A stretch of DNA of 64,000 nt from Tolypothrix sp. FACHB-123 (GTDB lineage: Bacteria > Cyanobacteriota > Cyanobacteriia > Cyanobacteriales > Nostocaceae). Of this stretch, positions 59,679 through 64,000 are shown one piece after another. The position numbers were made by a program, and so were the translations under genes. The notes under the pieces were generated by a model, which worked only from the letters and a program-made list of their open reading frames with translations, was not told where the DNA came from and did no database searches. Positions within the stretch are counted from its first letter, which is position 1, and every line of letters starts with the position of its first letter. The stretch covers positions 1 through 64,000 of the forward strand of contig NZ_JACJRE010000043.1 of assembly GCF_014697075.1 (NCBI RefSeq), in the 5' to 3' direction.

Positions 59679-60815
59679 ATGAGTAGCCTGTGTCACAACG
59701 ATATGTTACAACTTCTCAAGTTTGTACGTGTTCTACAGGCTCCTTGTAGCTTAGATGAACTACCGCAACGAATCTTGACGAATCTGAACCAACTTATTGG
59801 CTGTGACATGGCATCCTATACGAGTTTTGACCTTGGAAGCAGCATTACTGTGCAAATTCAAAGTTTTCCAGATGCATCATTAGCTCCCAGAATAGAAAGC
59901 ATTGCATCTAAGACTGGATTGATGGGTCATCCACTAACATCCAACTATGTCAGGACAGGGGATGGTAGTGCCCATATGCTCTCTGACTTTGTCACTGAAG
60001 AAGAACTCCATCAATTAGATATTTACGAAGAATTTTTACATCCACTCGGGCTAGAAGAGCAGTTAGGGGCTGCGATTGCAGTGAAGCCTAGTCAGCCTGG
60101 AATCAGCAAGTTTTATAGAACGCGGCAAAACATTGCTGTTTCGGTAGAGCGCAAACATCGTAATTTCATTGAGCGCGATCGTCTTGTGCTCAATCTCATT
60201 CGACCGCATTTGCTAGAAGCTTACTATAGCGCGCAAACCTTTACACAGATGCAGTGCCAAATAGCACAACTGAATCAAATCCTCGAACAAACTGGTGTTG
60301 TAATTCTGTCAATGGACGGTCAAGTTGAAGAGATGACCCAACGAGCAGAAACCCTAATAGAAAGCTACTTCCAGACATCAACACCATCATTACAACTCAA
60401 GCCACTGCCAAATACACTCCAACGCTGGATTAAGCATCAGATTACACAATGGACATGCACAGAAAATATTCCTCCAGTTTCTCGCCCTCTTCAACTTGAA
60501 CGCGATGGTCAAAGGCTTACAGTTCGACTCAATCGACATCCGAATTTAGAGAAGTTTTTACTACTGCTAGAAGAGTCTAATCATCAGGCTTTTTCTCCTG
60601 GTTCGCTAAGATTATTGGGACTAACGAGGCGAGAAGCTGAAGTATTGTTTTGGGTAGCAAAGGATAAAGGTACGGCAGATATTGCTGCAATTCTGGGAAT
60701 CAGCGATCGCACAGTTAAAAAACACCTGGAACATATTTATGAAAAATTTGGTGTGCAAACTCGTCTTGCAGCCGTAATGTATGCATTAGAGCAATTAGGA
60801 ATTTTTACTACCTAA
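59679..60815 (+). CDS. LuxR-family transcriptional regulator
   Basis: The 378-residue protein ends with a LuxR/GerE helix-turn-helix (LTRREAEVLFWVAKDKGTAD, IAAILGISDRTVKKHLEHIY, about residues 312-360). The N-terminal 290 residues resemble a GAF/PAS-like sensor (LDELPQRILTNLNQLIGCDM, and a second segment after residue 195). It has no receiver domain, so it is probably ligand-sensing. It is divergent from the adhesin gene and the most obvious candidate to control it. A start at MLQLLK, eight codons later, is possible. Confidence 0.85.
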   Translation: MSSLCHNDMLQLLKFVRVLQAPCSLDELPQRILTNLNQLIGCDMASYTSFDLGSSITVQIQSFPDASLAPRIESIASKTGLMGHPLTSNYVRTGDGSAHMLSDFVTEEELHQLDIYEEFLHPLGLEEQLGAAIAVKPSQPGISKFYRTRQNIAVSVERKHRNFIERDRLVLNLIRPHLLEAYYSAQTFTQMQCQIAQLNQILEQTGVVILSMDGQVEEMTQRAETLIESYFQTSTPSLQLKPLPNTLQRWIKHQITQWTCTENIPPVSRPLQLERDGQRLTVRLNRHPNLEKFLLLLEESNHQAFSPGSLRLLGLTRREAEVLFWVAKDKGTADIAAILGISDRTVKKHLEHIYEKFGVQTRLAAVMYALEQLGIFTT

Positions 60816-60877
60816 TTTAAATGCGTTTTCCCTGCTTGGAAATAATAATTTTTATAAAAATAATTAGTCATACACTT

Positions 60878-61405
60878 TCAAAAAGCTTCTTGATATATAT
60901 CAGTCAAAGTATCATGAAATCCCCATCCCATTCCTGATGTATTTTCCATAATCTTTCGACAACGCTGTTGAAAGATATCTTGTAAATTGGATTTGATAAT
61001 AATTCCTACAGCCTGCTCATATACCCCTTCCATACTGAGATAGAAAGGCTCATCAATATCCCCATAAGCCTTGGTAAATTTGACTCCTTGCTCTACATAA
61101 AAAAGCATGACATCAATCAGAGCAGCATCGGTTTTACAGATTTTTTTGTAGTCAGAAATAGCTTTTTTAGCCACAGACAGTCTAGCCTTACCCAATCCAC
61201 GAGTGGGAAAAAACTCCGATTCAATAATTTTTTTGTACTTGGTAGCAATTTCTTTATCTTCTTGAGGATAGAGCTTAATTTGATAATAATCTTTCACTGA
61301 TGGGAACTTCTTAAAGAGTTCGGCAATGTCCGAAATCAATTCTTCTTGAGAACAACTTTTGAGATATTGTTTGAGATGGGTGAGATTTATTTTTTGCTGT
61401 GTCAT
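60878..61405 (-). CDS. DUF6155-like protein
   Basis: The 175-residue helical protein starts KINLTHLKQYLKSCSQEELI and includes LFKKFPSVKDYYQIKLYPQE and KYKKIIESEFFP, the features of a small widespread family of unknown function usually annotated DUF6155. No catalytic motif. It faces the LuxR gene tail to tail and is followed upstream by an XRE regulator on the same strand, so it may be controlled by that regulator. Confidence 0.7.
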   Translation of the reverse strand: MTQQKINLTHLKQYLKSCSQEELISDIAELFKKFPSVKDYYQIKLYPQEDKEIATKYKKIIESEFFPTRGLGKARLSVAKKAISDYKKICKTDAALIDVMLFYVEQGVKFTKAYGDIDEPFYLSMEGVYEQAVGIIIKSNLQDIFQQRCRKIMENTSGMGWGFHDTLTDIYQEAF

Positions 61406-61495
61406 TTTATGCCTTAGTCAGGTACATGAGAATGGACAGATCCTACAAATAATTAACTCACTCACAAGCGTGAATTTGAAAAAATTAATTCTGAG

Positions 61496-61726
61496 TTATT
61501 CATCAAAGTTGATACTAAAATTAACTCCCAATACCTCTTCTATGCGCCGTAAAGTTTCGATTGGCAAAGCTTTTGTTTCTTCAGCTTCTATTTTGTACCA
61601 ATTCATAGTTGTCATGGGAATTTGACGGCATATTTCAGCTAAAGAGCGCTTATCGGCTTCTCTGGCTTGTCTAATTCTCTTTCCCAGACTGGGGATTTCT
61701 ACATCTATCGTTCTTCTAACTTTCAT
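61496..61726 (-). CDS. XRE-family HTH regulator
   Basis: With the ATG at 61726 (GAGGA five bases upstream) the protein has 76 residues containing a canonical XRE HTH: LGKRIRQAREADKRSLAEIC, RQIPMTTMNWYKIEAEETKA, PIETLRRIEEVLGV. It is divergent from the 339-residue gene, with a dyad at 61787-61809 in the shared 142 bp interval, so it may repress both directions. Confidence 0.8.
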   Translation of the reverse strand: MKVRRTIDVEIPSLGKRIRQAREADKRSLAEICRQIPMTTMNWYKIEAEETKALPIETLRRIEEVLGVNFSINFDE

Positions 61727-61786
61727 CAATTCCTCAGCCCTTCAACTCTCCTCAACTATAAATTGTCAGTTTGTCCGAAATCGTAA

Positions 61787-61809
61787 ACCATAAGTTTATA
61801 GTTTATGGT
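61787..61809. promoter_or_regulatory. Operator-like dyad between XRE gene and 61869 gene
   Basis: ACCATAA (61787-61793) and TTATGGT (61803-61809) form an inverted repeat around a TTTATAG core that also overlaps a GTTTATAG/GTTTATGG direct repeat. Position between divergent genes fits an XRE operator. Confidence 0.5.
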
Positions 61810-61868
61810 AAGGTATCAAAGATATCAAATGATAGTGACTTTTTTTTGAAGCTAGGGGGGGTAGAAGT

Positions 61869-62888
61869 ATGAGCGAGATGTCCAACATCTCCAGTGAGAG
61901 GAACCTGCTACCCCCCAATAGTGACTTAGAAGCCAACCAGACTACACCAGTTGAAGTAATTAGTAGCTCCGAACTTACCACAGAAGAGTGGAGCGATCGC
62001 ATATTTTTAGAAAGGCAAGTTGAACGAGCATTTTACATAGCTGCTAAAGCATTGAAAGCACTACGAGATAGACGTTTGTACCGTTCGACTCACTCAACAT
62101 TTGAAGATTACTGTCGTTCCCGGTTTGGCTTCACTCACCGCCATGTGAACTACTTGATAGCTGGTTCTTTTGTGGTTGACAATCTCATGGGAACCAATGG
62201 TTCCCAAATTGAGAACTCAGATGAAATGGGAACCATTGGTTCCCAAATTGGGAACCCAGATGAAATGGGAACCAATGGTTCCCAAATTAAAAACTCAAAT
62301 GAAACGGGAACCGATGGTTCCCAAATTGGGAACTCAGATGAAATGGGAACCATTGGTTCCCAAATCTTACCAACGAGCGAACGCCAAGTTAGACCTTTGG
62401 TTCCCTTGAAACCAGAACAACAACGTCAAGCTTGGCAACAGGCAGTAGAACTTGCTGGTGGTAAAATTCCCTCTGGTCGTATTGTTCAGGATATTGTGGA
62501 CAAAATTCGAGAAAGAACCAAATTGCCTAATCCTTACCGCCTTGGGGAAGTATGTACTCTACTGCCCAAAGATAACCCAGAACTTAAAGGCAAGAGTGGT
62601 TGTTGGGGTGTCATCACTCATGTTGGAGACTATAGTTGCACTCTTGAGACTTGGGATGCTGAGTATACCGTGAAAATAGAACATCTCAAGTCCCTAGAAC
62701 TGTTAGACAATGACTGCCAATTTATGCAACAACTGTGTGCGCGACTGCGGCGGCTGCATGAAATTGAAAACCGAGATATTGCAGTAGATTGGCTTGGCTT
62801 AGGGTTAGGGAAACAACCCAAGCCGTACCTTTCGCCCTTACAAGAAAAATTGCTGGCTGATGTGGAACAAGAGTACGGACTCCATTAG
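61869..62888 (+). CDS. Plasmid protein with 13-residue tandem repeats
   Basis: The 339-residue protein has an N-terminal helical region (TEEWSDRIFLERQVERAFYI), then RRLYRSTHSTFEDYCRSRFG and FTHRHVNYLIAGSFVVDNL, which resembles the ParB/DUF3102-like HTH used by cyanobacterial plasmid proteins. Residues about 107-166 are four and a half copies of MGTNGSQIxNSDE. The C-terminus contains LPNPYRLGEVCTLLPKDNPE and WGVITHVGDYSCTLETWDAE, a small beta-barrel-like domain seen on plasmid-borne proteins, and a helical tail. DNA binding is likely; role in replication or partition is unproven. Confidence 0.65.
   Translation: MSEMSNISSERNLLPPNSDLEANQTTPVEVISSSELTTEEWSDRIFLERQVERAFYIAAKALKALRDRRLYRSTHSTFEDYCRSRFGFTHRHVNYLIAGSFVVDNLMGTNGSQIENSDEMGTIGSQIGNPDEMGTNGSQIKNSNETGTDGSQIGNSDEMGTIGSQILPTSERQVRPLVPLKPEQQRQAWQQAVELAGGKIPSGRIVQDIVDKIRERTKLPNPYRLGEVCTLLPKDNPELKGKSGCWGVITHVGDYSCTLETWDAEYTVKIEHLKSLELLDNDCQFMQQLCARLRRLHEIENRDIAVDWLGLGLGKQPKPYLSPLQEKLLADVEQEYGLH
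62187..62366 (+). repeat. 39 bp tandem repeat of palindromes in coding sequence
   Basis: Four full 39 bp units plus a partial. Each begins ATGGGAACC and contains the near-perfect palindrome GGGAACCAATGGTTCCC (or ATTGG/GATGG centre), followed by AAATTGGGAACTCAGATGAA-like sequence with a further GGGAAC half site. The frame is kept. Confidence 0.9.
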
Positions 62889-63382
62889 CCAGCAATAACT
62901 TTTGCCCTGCTAGTAGAAGTTTGTAGTGTCATTTCACTTAGTACCCGTGCTACTTCCTTTGGCTGGGATGTTAACTTGGCTTTGAGCTGTGTCCGCAGAA
63001 TCGCCAATCGCTGGTAATGACCATTCACCTTGTCTGCAATCCCTAAACGTCGCGCTGCGGTACGAATGCGAGGCTGGGGCAGCTTTTCTATTAACAGCGT
63101 TAGAGATTCAGTGTCAATATCATCTGTTGTGCTTGGCGCGGTGCTGTCGGCTACTGGAATTGATAGGGATTCTGGATTATTTACAGGTTTATTAGAAGCT
63201 GGTGAAGTAGTTTTATCTATCACTTGCTTGTGGTTTACCTGGTATGCCGTATTATTTTGTTGCTGAGTGCAAGCATTCCATAGCTTTACTAAACCTGCAA
63301 ACAAATCAAGTATCATCAAGATTGCGTATAGAGTAGCGATCGCCAAAATCGCATTTGTCAAAAAGTCTTGAGTATTTTGCAT
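62885..63382 (-). CDS. Membrane-anchored protein, unknown function
   Basis: The 165-residue protein has one membrane helix at about residues 8-33 (LTNAILAIATLYAILMILDL). A polar linker with Pro/Ser/Thr follows, then a C-terminal basic helical domain (LIEKLPQPRIRTAARRLGIA, GHYQRLAILRTQLKAKL) that resembles a SAP-like or DNA-binding motif. It ends four bases into the 3' end of the convergent 339-residue gene. Membrane tethering of DNA is a possible reading, not a demonstrated one. Confidence 0.6.
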   Translation of the reverse strand: MQNTQDFLTNAILAIATLYAILMILDLFAGLVKLWNACTQQQNNTAYQVNHKQVIDKTTSPASNKPVNNPESLSIPVADSTAPSTTDDIDTESLTLLIEKLPQPRIRTAARRLGIADKVNGHYQRLAILRTQLKAKLTSQPKEVARVLSEMTLQTSTSRAKVIAG

Positions 63383-63499
63383 TTTCTGTGTCTCCAGTAA
63401 AATTGCGTGAAGTGTGTGCTGGCTTTTTGTAGTTCTTTTTCCGTCAGGGGTTGCACATCTTTCAACACCCCCAGCTACAGGCTAGAGGTGTTACTGATT

Positions 63500-63721
63500 C
63501 TAGAAATGCTCAAAAGTTGAGGATTCTGGTTGAAAGGCGATTTCTATCTGGTAGTCTCTGTCATGCCAGCCAAGCAGATACCAGTAGTTTTCTGAATACG
63601 ATGGTGGTAAATTACAGGTACGGTCAGCCTCGCCTAACTCAAACCAATATAGTGTTAACCTATCGCGCTCCTGCATCAAAAAGTCAATTTCACGGTCGAT
63701 GTCTGTAGTGATATTGCACAT
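63500..63721 (-). CDS. Small protein, unknown function
   Basis: From the ATG at 63721 this gives 73 residues (MCNITTDIDREIDFLMQERD, YWYLLGWHDRDYQIEIA). A longer start at 63733 is in frame. It is charged, with no motif recognised. The aromatic-rich middle resembles small plasmid proteins found in related cyanobacteria. Confidence that it is expressed is moderate. Confidence 0.45.
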   Translation of the reverse strand: MCNITTDIDREIDFLMQERDRLTLYWFELGEADRTCNLPPSYSENYWYLLGWHDRDYQIEIAFQPESSTFEHF

Positions 63722-63733
63722 TTTATTGATCAA

Positions 63734-64000
63734 TGGCTATTTAAATTTCATTCCTCAGCAGCGCGTAAGCGTAAAAAGCAAGACACTGGTATTTCACCAA
63801 TAGCTTGCACACAGACTAAAAGCTACATCTGCTAACAATAAATTTCTTCATCACACTCCGGAGAAATTATTTCAACAAAATTCTCTACTCTTCTCTATGC
63901 TGTGTATTTTTGGAAGAATAACGAGACTCTTAGGAATAGCTATTGTGTAGATTTTTTAATATTGCTATTAGCTCGAAATATTCTATTTCTGGAGATTTTG
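63734..64000. other. Intergenic end of window
   Basis: AT-rich sequence without a supported gene, repeat or RNA. It is cut by the window edge. Confidence 0.3.

Noticed and set aside
62187-62366. CRISPR-like or intergenic repeat array
   Set aside because: The 39 bp units are contiguous, lie inside an open frame and have no variable spacers.
1-64000. tRNA, rRNA, tmRNA or riboswitch genes
   Set aside because: No cloverleaf with conserved GTTCGANTC-type arms, no rRNA core motifs and no known riboswitch consensus were noticed by eye; a covariance-model scan would be needed to exclude them fully.

Overview
The window looks like part of a large plasmid from a filamentous, probably heterocyst-forming cyanobacterium of the Nostoc/Anabaena group. 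The evidence is the very frequent HIP1 octamer GCGATCGC, a PEP-CTERM protein, small GC-rich dispersed repeats, a DUF4347/FG-GAP/cadherin/RTX adhesin and many cyanobacterial protein types. The plasmid character rests on ParA/ParB, two separate ParM-like systems with centromere-like repeat arrays, a replicative helicase operon, a complete-looking conjugation region and a MobV-type relaxase. No rRNA, tRNA or CRISPR array was seen.

Layout. 1-11 kb is accessory and heavily scarred: at least three full copies and one partial copy of a 215-223 bp MITE-like element, three fragments of tyrosine recombinases, a pyrC fragment, a transposase remnant, and scattered intact genes (SRPBCC protein, PEP-CTERM protein, arfB, a pseudopilin, a class C beta-lactamase-like hydrolase with tandem C-terminal repeats). 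10.8-14.3 kb is a replication block: a winged-helix protein, a small coupled ORF and dnaB, divergent from an HTH gene. A TnpB element with its own ribbon-helix-helix gene follows. 16.3-21.4 kb holds ParM-like/ParR-like genes with their repeat region, a broken IS1634-type transposase and parB/parA. 21.4-22.4 kb is a decayed second TnpB.

22.7-39.9 kb is one long plus-strand operon for a type IV secretion/conjugation machine: VirB2-, VirB3-, VirB4-, VirB5-, VirB6-, VirB8-, VirB10-, VirB9- and VirB1-like proteins, a VirD4/TraG coupling ATPase, and a Ycf46-like AAA ATPase. No VirB11 was found. 40-41.6 kb carries an HNH endonuclease pair and an orphan. 42.5-45 kb is the mobilisation module: a MobV relaxase fused to a Toprim/primase-like region, with an oriT-like repeat-rich upstream region.

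45.8-54 kb holds the second ParM/ParR-like pair behind a bipartite iteron array, a ParA-like ATPase with an AT-hook, a membrane protein and, most strikingly, a 1282-residue protein with the DFDGD metal-binding signature of double-psi beta-barrel RNA polymerases, in a context resembling eukaryotic-type RdRP/YonO-like single-chain polymerases. This is the best candidate for an undescribed system in the window.

54-61 kb encodes a 1759-residue RTX/cadherin adhesin divergent from a LuxR regulator. 61-64 kb carries an XRE regulator, a protein with a 13-residue repeat whose DNA is a run of palindromes, and small unknown genes. Functional names are based on motifs read by eye; no database search was possible.
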